NCBI GenBank assembly: GCA_031553505.1
Contig: JAVBLP010000016.1
Span: 20,011 to 84,010 of the forward strand
DNA length: 64,000 nt
Source: JAVBLP01 sp031553505
Lineage (GTDB): Bacteria > Elusimicrobiota > Endomicrobiia > Endomicrobiales > Endomicrobiaceae
Reading direction: 5' to 3'
Shown: positions 35,945-45,147 of the stretch, one piece after another
How the letters are laid out: the number at the start of each line of letters is the position of its first letter
How positions within the stretch are numbered: position 1 is the first letter of the stretch
Translations under genes and position numbers: made by a program
The notes under the pieces: model-generated
Database searches by the model: none
The model's input: the letters and a program-made list of their open reading frames with translations, nothing else
Told to the model about the DNA's origin: nothing

Positions 35945-36652
35945 TTGTTTAGAAGAGTTTTGTGTTCACTGATGGCGGTTTTACTTGTCGCATCTGTATC
36001 TTACGCGGATAAGCTGTTCCTCATAGACACTCCGACAACCAATATATTAAATTACGGCAGTTACAATGTTAATTTCAGAGCTTTTGGCAACGGTGGAATC
36101 CAGACAAGGCTTGATTTTGGCGTTTTCAAGCTTTTAAATGTCGGCGTTTCGTGGGAACTTGATAATTTTTTGGGAAATGAACAGGTTGAAGCCGCGGTTC
36201 CGGCGCTTTCGGTTAAATTTAAACTGTATCAGGGAAACATGACATGGCCAGGCATCGCTATAGGTTATGACGGACAGGGATATTACTATAACAGAGATTT
36301 TGACGGCGACTATATACAGCGCGGCAAAGGTTTGTACGTCGTTTTGGGAAGGGAGCTGTTTTTTGAAGGCTTGATGGTAAGCCTCGGCGCTAATATGAAC
36401 GATTTCGGCGATCCGCGCGTTTACGGCTTTTTAAGCGCGATAGTTCCTTTATATGAAGAAAGCATATATTTTATGACGGAATATGACAATATCAACTACT
36501 TTCCGGAAGCAAGGCTTAACGCCGGTTTAAGGTTTGCCCTTACCGACGCAATAGACGTCGACCTGATAATGAGAGACTGCTGGGGCAAAGACGCGTATGA
36601 CAAATTCCCAAATGAAAGGGTGTTTAAAATCAGTTATACAGGAAAATTTTAG
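35945..36652 (+). CDS. Predicted outer membrane beta-barrel protein (YjbH-like)
   Basis: 235 residues with a signal peptide (1-21, ending VSYA). The mature part consists of amphipathic strands: YNVNFRAFGNGGIQTRLDFG, LLNVGVSWELDNFLG, PGIAIGYDGQGYYYN, LMVSLGANMNDFG and a terminal strand ending YTGKF with C-terminal Phe, the usual barrel end. It resembles the YjbH-like outer membrane family. The start is TTG at 35945 with GGGGAG seven bases upstream; no ATG fits. It lies 16 bases before accA. Function unknown. Confidence 0.7.
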   Translation: MFRRVLCSLMAVLLVASVSYADKLFLIDTPTTNILNYGSYNVNFRAFGNGGIQTRLDFGVFKLLNVGVSWELDNFLGNEQVEAAVPALSVKFKLYQGNMTWPGIAIGYDGQGYYYNRDFDGDYIQRGKGLYVVLGRELFFEGLMVSLGANMNDFGDPRVYGFLSAIVPLYEESIYFMTEYDNINYFPEARLNAGLRFALTDAIDVDLIMRDCWGKDAYDKFPNERVFKISYTGKF

Positions 36653-36668
36653 AGAGGAAATATCGTAA

Positions 36669-37709
36669 ATGAATACAACCTTTGACTTTGAACAGCCAAT
36701 AGCCGAAATTGAGAAGAAGCTTGAGCATTTAAGAGCTTCTTCAGAAAGCGGCGATTTGGACTTTTCAAAACAAATTGCGGACCTTGAAAAGAAGAAAGAA
36801 GAGTTAAAACAAAAAATTTACGGTTCTCTTACGGCATGGCAGAGAATACAAATCGCAAGGCATCCGCAGAGACCTTATTCCGCTGATTACATAAATATGA
36901 TTTTTGAAGATTTTACGGAACTGCACGGAGACAGGTCTTTCGGAGACGACCAGGCGCTTTTATGCGGTATCGCCGCAATTGACGGAAGCCCCGTTGCGGT
37001 AATAGGCCACCAGAAAGGAAGGACTTTGCAGGAAAATATGGACAGAAATTTCGGCATGGCGCACCCCGAAGGGTACAGAAAAGCGATGAGGGTAATGAAG
37101 CTCGCTGAAAAGTTTAACAGGCCAATAGTAACATTTATAGATACATCCGGAGCATATCCCGGAATCGCCGCCGAAGAAAGAGGCCAGGCGGAAGCGATAG
37201 CGAGAAGTTTAAGGGATATGTCAGATTTGAAAGTGCCGATAATAAGCGTAGTTATAGGAGAAGGCGGCTCGGGCGGCGCATTGGGAATCGGCGTTTCAAA
37301 CAAAGTGTTAATGCTTGAAAACGCGTATTATTCCGTAATTTCCCCGGAAGGCTGCGCGGCGATACTTTTCAGAGACGCATCAAAAGCCAAAGAAGCGGCT
37401 GAAGCCATGAAAATTACCGCGAAAGACCTTTTAGATTTTAAAGTAATTGATGAAATAATTAAAGAACCCTTGGGCGGCGCACATTTTGACCCGGAAAAAA
37501 CCGCTTCAAACATCAAAACCGCATTAAAAAAATATCTTAAAACATATGAAACGATGGACCGTTCTGAAATAGCAAATGACAGATACGCAAAATTCAGGGA
37601 TATGGGCGTTTTCAGCGAACCTGCCCCTGAAAAGAAAAGCGCACAGAAAGTGAAAACAATCGTCAAAAAAAACAGCCCCAAAAAAACTTCCGCAAAAAAT
37701 AAAAAATAA
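36669..37709 (+). CDS. accA: Acetyl-CoA carboxylase carboxyltransferase subunit alpha
   Basis: Transfers the carboxyl group to acetyl-CoA, giving malonyl-CoA for fatty acid synthesis, with AccD (not in this window). Signatures: an N-terminal FEQPIAEIEKKLEHL coiled region, ARHPQRPYSADYI, FTELHGDRSFGDD, VTFIDTSGAYPGIAAEERGQ, GEGGSGGALGIGV and the SPEGCAAILFRD motif. Length 346, with a Lys-rich C-terminal extension of about 25 residues beyond the core. AGAGAGGAAA precedes the start. Confidence 0.95.
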   Translation: MNTTFDFEQPIAEIEKKLEHLRASSESGDLDFSKQIADLEKKKEELKQKIYGSLTAWQRIQIARHPQRPYSADYINMIFEDFTELHGDRSFGDDQALLCGIAAIDGSPVAVIGHQKGRTLQENMDRNFGMAHPEGYRKAMRVMKLAEKFNRPIVTFIDTSGAYPGIAAEERGQAEAIARSLRDMSDLKVPIISVVIGEGGSGGALGIGVSNKVLMLENAYYSVISPEGCAAILFRDASKAKEAAEAMKITAKDLLDFKVIDEIIKEPLGGAHFDPEKTASNIKTALKKYLKTYETMDRSEIANDRYAKFRDMGVFSEPAPEKKSAQKVKTIVKKNSPKKTSAKNKK

Positions 37710-37739
37710 CGTAAAACAAGAAATTAAGGAGGATGTAAA

Positions 37740-38738
37740 ATGGCTTTAGTACCTGCAAAACAAATTTTGGATGAAGCAAAAGAGAAAGGTTACGGCGTAG
37801 GCGCTTACAATGTCAACAATATGGAACAGATCCAGGCAATTATGGCTGCCGCGAAAGAAACGCAGTCGCCGGTCATAATCCAGGCAAGCAGAGGCGCGCT
37901 GAAATACTCAAACTTCACATATTTGGGATATCTCATGAAAGCCGCTGTTATCGAAAACCCTGATATTCCCGTTGCGATGCATTTAGACCATGGCAACTCT
38001 TTGGAATCAGCGATAAAAGCTATTGATTTGGGCTTTTCTTCTGTTATGATAGACGGTTCTTTGATGGAAGACGGCAAAACCCCTTCCACTTATGATTATA
38101 ATGTTAAAGTCACAAAATCAGTTGTGGATTACGCTCACTCAAAAGGCGTTTCAGTTGAAGCTGAAATCGGAACGCTCGGCGGAATTGAAGACGGCGTAGG
38201 ATCGGGGCAGATACATTTAACCGACCCGCAGGAAGCGAAGAAATTTGTCGAAGCTACCGGCGTAGATTCTTTGGCTATCGCAATCGGGACTTCACACGGC
38301 GCGTATAAATTTAAAGGCGCGTCAAACCTTGCTTTCGACGTTTTGAAAGAAATAAGAACGCTTATAGATATTCCTATCGTTCTTCACGGAGCTTCTTCAG
38401 TTCCGAAAGAATTGATTGACGAAGTTAACAAATACGGCGGAAAAATGCCTGGAGCGACAGGTGTTCCTATGGCGGAACTTCAGAACGCGATAAAGCTCGG
38501 AGTCTCAAAAATCAATGTTGATACTGACGGAAGGCTTGCGATAACGGCCGCTATCAGAAAAGTGTTTGTTGAAACTCCTGAAAAATTTGACCCCAGAGAT
38601 TATTTAGGGCCTGCGAGAGATGCTCTTGCGAAGCTTATCGTAACTAAAATGAAAGATTTCGGCACTGCCGGACACGCCGGAGATTATGCTCCGAAAACGC
38701 TTGAAGATATGAAAAAAGAGTACGCTTCAAAGAAGTAA
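37740..38738 (+). CDS. fba: Class II fructose-bisphosphate aldolase
   Basis: 332-residue zinc-dependent aldolase that splits fructose-1,6-bisphosphate in glycolysis or gluconeogenesis. Metal-binding and catalytic motifs: GYGVGAYNVNNMEQ, AMHLDHGNS (catalytic Asp and zinc His), SVEAEIGTLGG, IGTSHGAYKF, IVLHGASSVP and KINVDTDGRLA. GGAGG precedes the ATG. A related tagatose-bisphosphate aldolase activity cannot be excluded from sequence alone, but this subgroup is normally FBA. Confidence 0.93.
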   Translation: MALVPAKQILDEAKEKGYGVGAYNVNNMEQIQAIMAAAKETQSPVIIQASRGALKYSNFTYLGYLMKAAVIENPDIPVAMHLDHGNSLESAIKAIDLGFSSVMIDGSLMEDGKTPSTYDYNVKVTKSVVDYAHSKGVSVEAEIGTLGGIEDGVGSGQIHLTDPQEAKKFVEATGVDSLAIAIGTSHGAYKFKGASNLAFDVLKEIRTLIDIPIVLHGASSVPKELIDEVNKYGGKMPGATGVPMAELQNAIKLGVSKINVDTDGRLAITAAIRKVFVETPEKFDPRDYLGPARDALAKLIVTKMKDFGTAGHAGDYAPKTLEDMKKEYASKK

Positions 38739-38745
38739 AATTATA

Positions 38746-38774
38746 TTGACAACGTATAGCAACTCTGTTATAAT
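38746..38774 (+). promoter_or_regulatory. Consensus sigma-70 promoter
   Basis: Perfect TTGACA (38746-38751), 17-base spacer and perfect TATAAT (38769-38774), the strongest promoter match I found in the window. It drives the small DUF3566-like membrane protein gene. Confidence 0.9.
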
Positions 38775-38827
38775 CAGGTAGTCATTTTATATATAAACAG
38801 ATGCTAAAAAACACTAGGAGGACTTCA

Positions 38828-39115
38828 ATGTCACTTTACGATGTTAAAAGAGTTCAGCTTTTATCAGTAATCAGAGTATTTCCGTTAGTATTTGCTATTC
38901 TGGGTGCTGTAATCGGCCTTTTCACTTTCTTCGCTTTTCCTACTGAAATGGCGACGGGTTTAGGCCTTGGTGCAAGATTTGTCTCCTGGTTTATTTTTGT
39001 TGTTCTTTACACTTTGCTTATGTCAATCGGAGCAATAATAGTTACCTGGCTTTACAATGTTGTTGCGGGTAAAACGGGTTCCGGTGTCGTAATTTCTCTT
39101 GAGCCTAAAGAATAA
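38828..39115 (+). CDS. Small DUF3566-like membrane protein
   Basis: 95-residue protein with two transmembrane helices (about 13-35 and 48-75). The start SLYDVKRVQLLSVIRVFPLVFAI, the IVTWLYNVVAGKTGSGVVISLE end and the length resemble DUF3566 proteins, whose function is unknown. The frame is open to an ATG at 38801, but AGGAGG (38816-38821) sits inside that stretch and six bases before the ATG at 38828, so I take 38828 as the start. It is a single gene behind a consensus promoter, so it is probably abundant. Confidence 0.8.
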   Translation: MSLYDVKRVQLLSVIRVFPLVFAILGAVIGLFTFFAFPTEMATGLGLGARFVSWFIFVVLYTLLMSIGAIIVTWLYNVVAGKTGSGVVISLEPKE

Positions 39116-39138
39116 TAAAGTAGACAATAAAAGTTTTT

Positions 39139-39170
39139 TTAACTGCCGGGCTTTTATGCCCGGCAGTTAA
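39139..39170 (+). terminator. Strong stem-loop after the DUF3566-like gene
   Basis: TTAACTGCCGGGC pairs perfectly with GCCCGGCAGTTAA around TTTTAT. No T-run follows on the plus strand (CCAGCC), so it is either a weak terminator or an RNA-stabilising 3' structure. Confidence 0.55.
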
Positions 39171-39210
39171 CCAGCCTCAAAAAAAATCACTCTTTGCACA
39201 AGGTCTGCTC

Positions 39211-40632
39211 ATGAACTTAAGATTTAAGTTCACACTTTCTGTGTCTATTCTTCTTTTAGCCGTAATTTTCTTTGTGTCCTACACTATCTTTAATGCGCAG
39301 CAAAATTATCTGACTTCGCAGTTTGAAACCATAAGAGACCAGTCTTTTAAGGTTTTTTTGCATTCTTGTGATGAAGCGCTAAGAGCAAATGAGGAAGACC
39401 AGATAAAAAGCATGATAGATGCGATAGTCAATATACATAAGCCGGAAATAGTTTACGCTGCTTATGTTGCCGGGTACAGGCAGGTTTTTACGTCAAGAGA
39501 TGATAGCAATATAGCTTCGGCGTTTACTCCGAGAATGAGGCAGGCGTATCACGCGAGGACGGAAGTGTACGAATCTCTTACCGGTGAAAAGATATATGAA
39601 TACGCATCGCCGCTATTGCACGGTGATAAATATCTAGGCACAGTTATTGTCGGATTTTCGCAGGATTTTTTAAATTCTAAAGTGGAAAACGGCACAAACG
39701 TAATATATAAAACGATACGGGCTGCAGCTGTAATAGCTTTAATTTTAGGTATTTTGGGCGCGAATTTTACGGCTTTGCAGCTTAGCAAGCCGATTACGCT
39801 TCTTGCCGAGGCGGCGAAAAAAATAGGCGAAGGCGATATGGATGTCCGCGTTAACGTAAAAAGAGGCGATGAGATAGGCTCTCTTGCCGATTCATTTAAT
39901 GAAATGGCGGTAAAAGTGCAGGAAGCCGATAAGCTTAAAGACGGTTTTGTTTCAAGCGTTTCCCACGAACTGCGTTCCCCTCTTGCCGCTATCGACGGAT
40001 ACTGCGATTTGCTTATTGACGGTGTTAACAGAAATTATCCTCCCGAGCAGCAGTTGCGGGGTTTGAGGATAATAAAAGACGCCACATTAAGGCTGACAAG
40101 TTTTATCAATAATATTTTAGATCTTGCTAAGATGAAAGCTGGCAAGTTCGAATTAAAGGCGACGGTTCTCTCAATAAATGATATTATAACGGAAATTACA
40201 CAGCTTTTTGAATCTCTTGCGCGCACGCAGGATAAGACGCTTACGGTAAATCTGGCGCAGGATTTGCCGCCTGTTTTTGCCGATGTTGAAAAAATGAAAC
40301 AGGTTATAACGAACCTTATTGGAAACGCGCTTAAGTTTACGAGGGAAAATGACAATATAAGCGTAAGCAGCATGATTTCTAAAGCTTACGGCAGCGATTA
40401 TATAGAAATATGGGTTGCGGATACGGGTGTCGGGCTTTCCAAAGAAGACGCGGAAAAGGTTTTTGAAGAGTTTTACCAGATCAAAGAAGGCGAGTTTAAA
40501 AAACCTAAAGGTACGGGCCTCGGGCTTTCAATAGTTTATGAGATTATAAAGTTGCACAGCGGCCGCATATGGGTAGAAGGGGAGATCGGCAAAGGGGCAA
40601 CGTTTAAATTTGCGCTTCCAATTGCGAAATGA
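39211..40632 (+). CDS. Membrane sensor histidine kinase
   Basis: 473 residues: TM1 (about 8-27), a periplasmic sensor region of about 140 residues (single-Cache-like size), TM2 (about 168-188), a HAMP segment (about 190-240), HisKA with the phospho-acceptor His in SSVSHELRSPLAAIDGY (about 252) and a complete HATPase_c (N-box GNALKFTREND, G1 DTGVGLS, G2 GTGLGLSIVYEI). It autophosphorylates and should pass phosphate to one or both response regulators encoded directly downstream. The signal is unknown. Confidence 0.92.
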   Translation: MNLRFKFTLSVSILLLAVIFFVSYTIFNAQQNYLTSQFETIRDQSFKVFLHSCDEALRANEEDQIKSMIDAIVNIHKPEIVYAAYVAGYRQVFTSRDDSNIASAFTPRMRQAYHARTEVYESLTGEKIYEYASPLLHGDKYLGTVIVGFSQDFLNSKVENGTNVIYKTIRAAAVIALILGILGANFTALQLSKPITLLAEAAKKIGEGDMDVRVNVKRGDEIGSLADSFNEMAVKVQEADKLKDGFVSSVSHELRSPLAAIDGYCDLLIDGVNRNYPPEQQLRGLRIIKDATLRLTSFINNILDLAKMKAGKFELKATVLSINDIITEITQLFESLARTQDKTLTVNLAQDLPPVFADVEKMKQVITNLIGNALKFTRENDNISVSSMISKAYGSDYIEIWVADTGVGLSKEDAEKVFEEFYQIKEGEFKKPKGTGLGLSIVYEIIKLHSGRIWVEGEIGKGATFKFALPIAK

Positions 40633-40639
40633 GGATTAA

Positions 40640-41563
40640 ATGGCAAAAATACTTGTGGTTGACGATGAACCTTTTTTGAGGGAAATGCTTAAAGATATAC
40701 TTAATATCGAAGGGTATCAGGTAATATCCGCAGCAGACGGCAAAGAAGGATTGGATAAAATATTTTCTGAAAAGCCGGATATTGTCCTTCTGGACTGCTC
40801 AATGCCGGAAATGGACGGTTACGAGGTTTTGGAAAGGCTCAGGAAAGACCCGCAGTATATAAATCTCCCGGTGATAATGCTTACGGCAATGAGCGGCGAA
40901 AAGGAAGAAATTAAAGGTTTCAGCCTCGGACTTGATGACTATATAACAAAACCTTTTAAGGCGGCTGTTTTACTGGCAAGGATAAGAACTATCCTTGAAA
41001 GAAAAAAACTCAGCATGGATACCAATCCGCTTACGGGGCTTGCAGGAAACAATGCCATAAAACATGAGGCGGAAAAACGCATAAGCCTCGGGGAAAAATT
41101 CGCGCTTTTATACATAGATATTTCAAATTTTAAGAGTTTTAACGATAAATACGGCTTTGAGCGCGGTGATGAAGTGATAAAGTTTACCGCTGAATGCATA
41201 ACTTCGGTTGTTAAAGAAGAACAAGGCAAAGATGATTTTATCGGTCATATCGGCGGAGATGATTTTGTAATAATAACCTCTCCGGATAAATCAGAAATGC
41301 TTGCCCAGAAGTTTATAATAAAGTTTGATGAAGGCGTTGTGAATTTTTACGATGACGAAGATAAAAAAAACGGCTATATTATGTCTGTTGACAGGCAGTT
41401 TCATGAAAACAAGTTTGCTTTTATGACGGTATCCGTTGCAATGATATCAACGGAAATAAGCAATTTAACCCATTTTGCCGACATTTCAAAACGCTCCGCG
41501 GAGCTTAAATCCGTGGCAAAACGGAACGAAAAAAGTTCTTTTGTAATAGAACGGAGGAAGTGA
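40640..41563 (+). CDS. Response regulator with REC and degenerate GGDEF domain
   Basis: 307 residues. The receiver domain (1-120) keeps the acidic pair (VVDDEP), phospho-Asp (LLDCSMPEMDG, about 53), Thr (MLTAMSG) and Lys (YITKPF). A GGDEF-type domain follows (NPLTGLAGN, DISNFKSFNDKYGFERGDEVI), but the active-site motif reads GGDDF rather than GG(D/E)EF. Diguanylate cyclase activity is therefore doubtful; it may be a nucleotide-binding or protein-contact domain. Eight bases after the kinase gene. Confidence 0.88.
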   Translation: MAKILVVDDEPFLREMLKDILNIEGYQVISAADGKEGLDKIFSEKPDIVLLDCSMPEMDGYEVLERLRKDPQYINLPVIMLTAMSGEKEEIKGFSLGLDDYITKPFKAAVLLARIRTILERKKLSMDTNPLTGLAGNNAIKHEAEKRISLGEKFALLYIDISNFKSFNDKYGFERGDEVIKFTAECITSVVKEEQGKDDFIGHIGGDDFVIITSPDKSEMLAQKFIIKFDEGVVNFYDDEDKKNGYIMSVDRQFHENKFAFMTVSVAMISTEISNLTHFADISKRSAELKSVAKRNEKSSFVIERRK

Positions 41564-41569
41564 GGTGCC

Positions 41570-42274
41570 ATGATAGAAAATAAAATTGTTGTCGTGGATG
41601 ATGATGAAAATTTAAGGACTTTGGTCAAAGACATATTTGAACATGAGAACTTTAAAGTTATAGCCTGCCAGGATACCGATGAAGGCTATAAACGCATACT
41701 TAAATCAAAGCCGGATCTTGCCATCCTTGACGTTAAGATGCCTCAAATAGGCGGCATAGAGCTTTGCCGTATGCTGCGGGAAAACCCTGAGACAAAAAAC
41801 CTTCCCATAATCATGCTTACGGTTGAGTCCACGGAAACCGATAAAGTAATAGGCTTGGGCGTAGGCGCGGACGACTACATAACAAAACCTTTCAGCAATA
41901 AAGAGCTTATCGCAAGGGTAAAATCGCTTTTGAGGCGCGCGAAACGCAAAGAAGAAACTAATATTCTGGAATGTGACGGGCTTGTGATGAACCTTGATTC
42001 CAGAACCGTTACGCTAAACAAAAAAGTTATTTCACTAAGGCCTAAAGAATTTGACCTCCTTCACACATTTTTGCTTAAACCCAATTTTGTTTTAAACAGG
42101 GAATATATTCTTGAAAATGTTTTTGAATATAATGTTGCGGTAACCACAAGGACAATAGACACTCATATAAAGAATTTGAGGCAGGCTTTGGGAAGCTGGG
42201 GCAAAAAGATAGAAACGGTTTTCGGAAGAGGCTTTAAATTCGTGCCCGGACAGAAAGCAAATGCTAAAAAGTAA
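41570..42274 (+). CDS. OmpR-family response regulator
   Basis: 234 residues: a REC domain (VVDDDENLR, phospho-Asp in LAILDVKMPQIGG about residue 54, MLTVEST, YITKPF) and a winged-helix DNA-binding domain (SLRPKEFDLLHTFLLKPNFVLNREYILENVF ... TRTIDTHIKNLRQAL, read in parts). It would control transcription when phosphorylated, probably by the kinase two genes upstream. GGAGG precedes it, and its 3' end overlaps the sigma-factor gene by 14 bases. Confidence 0.93.
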   Translation: MIENKIVVVDDDENLRTLVKDIFEHENFKVIACQDTDEGYKRILKSKPDLAILDVKMPQIGGIELCRMLRENPETKNLPIIMLTVESTETDKVIGLGVGADDYITKPFSNKELIARVKSLLRRAKRKEETNILECDGLVMNLDSRTVTLNKKVISLRPKEFDLLHTFLLKPNFVLNREYILENVFEYNVAVTTRTIDTHIKNLRQALGSWGKKIETVFGRGFKFVPGQKANAKK

Positions 42275-43007
42275 AACGCCTGCCGCAAAAAAGCAGGATA
42301 TAGATAAGTATACTCCTCTGGTTTATGCGGTAGTTTCAAAGTATGCGACGCTTTTCCCGGCTTTAGACAGGGAAGATATGGCCGCGGAAGGAAAGATAGG
42401 TCTTTTGGAAGCCTACGTAAAGTTTGATGCGTCAAAAAATGCCGCTTTTTCAACATATGCGTGGTACTGGGTAGTAAAAAAAATACAAGAGTATATTTCC
42501 AAAAACATTAATATAATCGAAATGCCGCAGGATGTGAGAAATAAGTTTTCATCAATTAAAAAACTTATTGATGATTCAGCAAAAAAAGGCGAAAAGCTTA
42601 CGCAAAAAGAAATAGCGGCGCTTTTAAGTATGAACGAATCGGAAGTTTCCGATATCATGGCGGCTGCCGATAGTATCGGGAATGCCGTGTCGCTTGATAA
42701 AGAAGTTGAAAAAGGCGGGAACTCAAAAACCGTTTCGGATTTTATAAAAGATGATTCAGAAAGCGATATTTTTGGTACAATAATACAAAATTCGGAAATG
42801 TCATCTTTGGCGGATATGCTTTCCGGACTTTCGGATAAAGAAAGGCAGGTTTTATCATTAAGATTCGGGCTGGAAAACGGCGGCAAAAAAACGTCATTAA
42901 AAGATATAGGCCAAAAGCTTGCTATCTCTTCAGCTAAAGCGAAAGATTTGGAACGTTCCGCACTAATAAAACTTAAAGGGATGATAAAAGAAGCTCATGA
43001 TGAATAA
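42261..43007 (+). CDS. Sigma-70 family RNA polymerase sigma factor (alternative)
   Basis: 248 residues with sigma regions 2 (VVSKYATLFPALDREDMAAEGKIGLLEAYVKFD, FSTYAWYWVVKKIQEYI, read in parts), 3 (KLTQKEIAALLSMNESEV) and 4 (LSDKERQVLSLRFGLENGG ... ISSAKAKDLERSAL). Region 1.1 is missing, so it is a group 3-like alternative factor rather than the housekeeping one. The usual HTH sequence in region 4 is altered (LAISSAKAKDLERSAL). Overlaps the regulator before it by 14 bases and the PorV-like gene after it by 11, implying co-expression with both. Its regulon is unknown. Confidence 0.88.
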   Translation: MLKSKTPAAKKQDIDKYTPLVYAVVSKYATLFPALDREDMAAEGKIGLLEAYVKFDASKNAAFSTYAWYWVVKKIQEYISKNINIIEMPQDVRNKFSSIKKLIDDSAKKGEKLTQKEIAALLSMNESEVSDIMAAADSIGNAVSLDKEVEKGGNSKTVSDFIKDDSESDIFGTIIQNSEMSSLADMLSGLSDKERQVLSLRFGLENGGKKTSLKDIGQKLAISSAKAKDLERSALIKLKGMIKEAHDE

Positions 43008-45147
43008 AATTACCAGGTTACTTGTCGCGGCCGCTTTTATTTTAAGTACTTTTCAATACGCGTTTGCTGATGCGGGTATAACTTCCGGCCAGATTTTATC
43101 ATATAACCCTAACCCAGCTACAGGCGCCATGGGAGACGCGGGCGTCGCGCTTACTTCGAATAAAGCTGCTTCAGCGATACTAAATCCTGCTGCAACCATC
43201 TCAACATACAGAACCGTGGTGTCTCTTAGCAACTCTTCGCTTTTTGGCGATATACAATACAATTACGCAGGCGCGCAGTTTCCTACCGAAATCGGAAATT
43301 TCGGCATATCTTTGATGTATGCGGGTTACGGCAATATCGATTATTATGACCAGAGCGGCAATTCGATAAATATGAATTCAAGCAATGATATTGCTTTTGT
43401 TTTGAATTATTCAATTGATTTGAAAAAGACCGTTCCCCTTGATGTCGTTTACGGCGGCCTCGGTATGAACATAAAGCTTTTAAGGTCGGCGCTGGCCGAT
43501 TATACGACCGAAGCCTTTGCTTTGGATTTCGGCGGTATTTTAACGCTTCCTTCCATACAGAATTTTTCTCTCGGCCTCGCGTACAGAAACCTAGGCACAA
43601 AGATGAAGTTTGTCAAAGAATCCTATTCTTTGCCGGAAACATTCGCCATGGGCCTTGCTTATCAGGAAGAAAATTTTTACGACCTTAAAATTGCTTTGGA
43701 TTTTAACGCGCAGTCATATTCCGGAAATTACTTTTCAGTAGGTGCCGCGATAACCCCTATATACTTTTTGACATTGAGAGGCGGCGTAAAACTTGCCGAT
43801 GAGTCGCTTAATACTGATTTCAGGATGGGTCTCGGCTTTGAATTCCAGAATTTTATGCTTGATTACTCATACTCCCCTTCGGATGAGTTAAACGGCACGC
43901 ACAACTTCAATTTAAGTTTTGCTGTTGGCAACTTTACAAACCAAAAGACCGCTTACGATTATTATATGCAAAACCACTACAGGGAAGCCGTAGGCCTTTA
44001 TTATAAGAAAGATTATGTTGAAGCAAGGCAGAAGTTTGACGAAATTCTTGCCGTTTACCCGGAACACAGGCCTTCGCAGAGATATTTGCAGAGAATTATT
44101 GACCAGCTTGCAGAAATCGATATTTATAACGCAAAACGCGTAAATAAATATATGAAAGAAGCGGACAAAGCCATTACAAAAGGCGACGCGGTAAAAGCGT
44201 CAAACTACTTCAGGCAGGTTTTAGAGCTTGACCCGGAAAATTCGCTTGCAAAAACAGGGCTTGAGAGGGTTGATGAATATACCCATGCCGCTTCTGTTGA
44301 AAGAGACAGGCTGCGCAATAAAGACCGCATAGAGTACCTTTGGAACAGGTCGGAAGGATTCTATAAAAAAGGCGATTTGGTCCGCTCTAAAGAAGCGCTT
44401 AATTTTATCTTGGATATAGACCCGGAAAACCAGGCGGCGAAAGACGGAATCATAAATATAGATAACCAGCTTTCCAAAATAGCTGCGGATAAGATAGCCG
44501 AACTTTACAGCCAGGGCATGGACTTGTTTAACCAGGGCAAATTCCAGGAATCTATAAGGTATTTTGAAGCTATAGTCGTTGCCGCGCCCCACAGAAGGGA
44601 CGCGCAGGAGCTGATTGCAAGGGCCGAAAAAAACATTCAGGATATTACCGAATATGACAGGGCAAGAAAAGTAGCAGCGGCGCAGGATAAAGTCCGCGAT
44701 GAACTAAACCGCACGTTTGAAACCGCTCTTAAGCACTATGAAAAAAACAGGCTTGCGGAAGCCGTAAAATATTTTAAGAGAAGTAAGGAAATTGCCGATA
44801 AATACGAATTTGAAGAGTATTCAAAGAATGCGCAGACATACATAACCAAAATAAGTTATGACCTTTCGGAAATACATTACAGAAGGGGCTTTGAACTGTT
44901 CAGAAAGAATAACTTTGAAGCAGCCGCGAAAGAGTACAGGGCGGCTTTAAGCTATAACCCTGCCAACACTTCTGCCGCTTTTGAGCTTGAAAGGGTCGCG
45001 GGCGATTTGGCGCAAAGATATTATGAAGAAGGTATGGCTTATTACAGCAGAAGTGACTTTGACAAGGCAAGAGAGCTTCTTAAAAAATCGCTTTCCTTTA
45101 AGCCCGACAAAATTGAGGCAAAAAGAGCTTTGGAGAGATTACAATGA
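42997..45147 (+). CDS. PorV/PorQ-like outer membrane protein fused to TPR repeats
   Basis: 716 residues: a signal peptide (1-25, ending AFADA), then a PorV/PorQ-type barrel of about 290 residues beginning ILSYNPNPATGAMGDAGVAL and SKAASAILNPAATIS (the typical family opening), then about 380 residues of TPR-like helical repeats (for example AVGLYYKKDYVEARQKFDEIL, AAKEYRAALSYNPANTSAA) that should lie in the periplasm. In Bacteroidota PorV shuttles type IX secretion cargo; here a FlgD-like/sorting-domain-like protein follows with an ATGA overlap. Start at 42997 or the next ATG at 43000. Confidence 0.85.
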   Translation: MMNKITRLLVAAAFILSTFQYAFADAGITSGQILSYNPNPATGAMGDAGVALTSNKAASAILNPAATISTYRTVVSLSNSSLFGDIQYNYAGAQFPTEIGNFGISLMYAGYGNIDYYDQSGNSINMNSSNDIAFVLNYSIDLKKTVPLDVVYGGLGMNIKLLRSALADYTTEAFALDFGGILTLPSIQNFSLGLAYRNLGTKMKFVKESYSLPETFAMGLAYQEENFYDLKIALDFNAQSYSGNYFSVGAAITPIYFLTLRGGVKLADESLNTDFRMGLGFEFQNFMLDYSYSPSDELNGTHNFNLSFAVGNFTNQKTAYDYYMQNHYREAVGLYYKKDYVEARQKFDEILAVYPEHRPSQRYLQRIIDQLAEIDIYNAKRVNKYMKEADKAITKGDAVKASNYFRQVLELDPENSLAKTGLERVDEYTHAASVERDRLRNKDRIEYLWNRSEGFYKKGDLVRSKEALNFILDIDPENQAAKDGIINIDNQLSKIAADKIAELYSQGMDLFNQGKFQESIRYFEAIVVAAPHRRDAQELIARAEKNIQDITEYDRARKVAAAQDKVRDELNRTFETALKHYEKNRLAEAVKYFKRSKEIADKYEFEEYSKNAQTYITKISYDLSEIHYRRGFELFRKNNFEAAAKEYRAALSYNPANTSAAFELERVAGDLAQRYYEEGMAYYSRSDFDKARELLKKSLSFKPDKIEAKRALERLQ

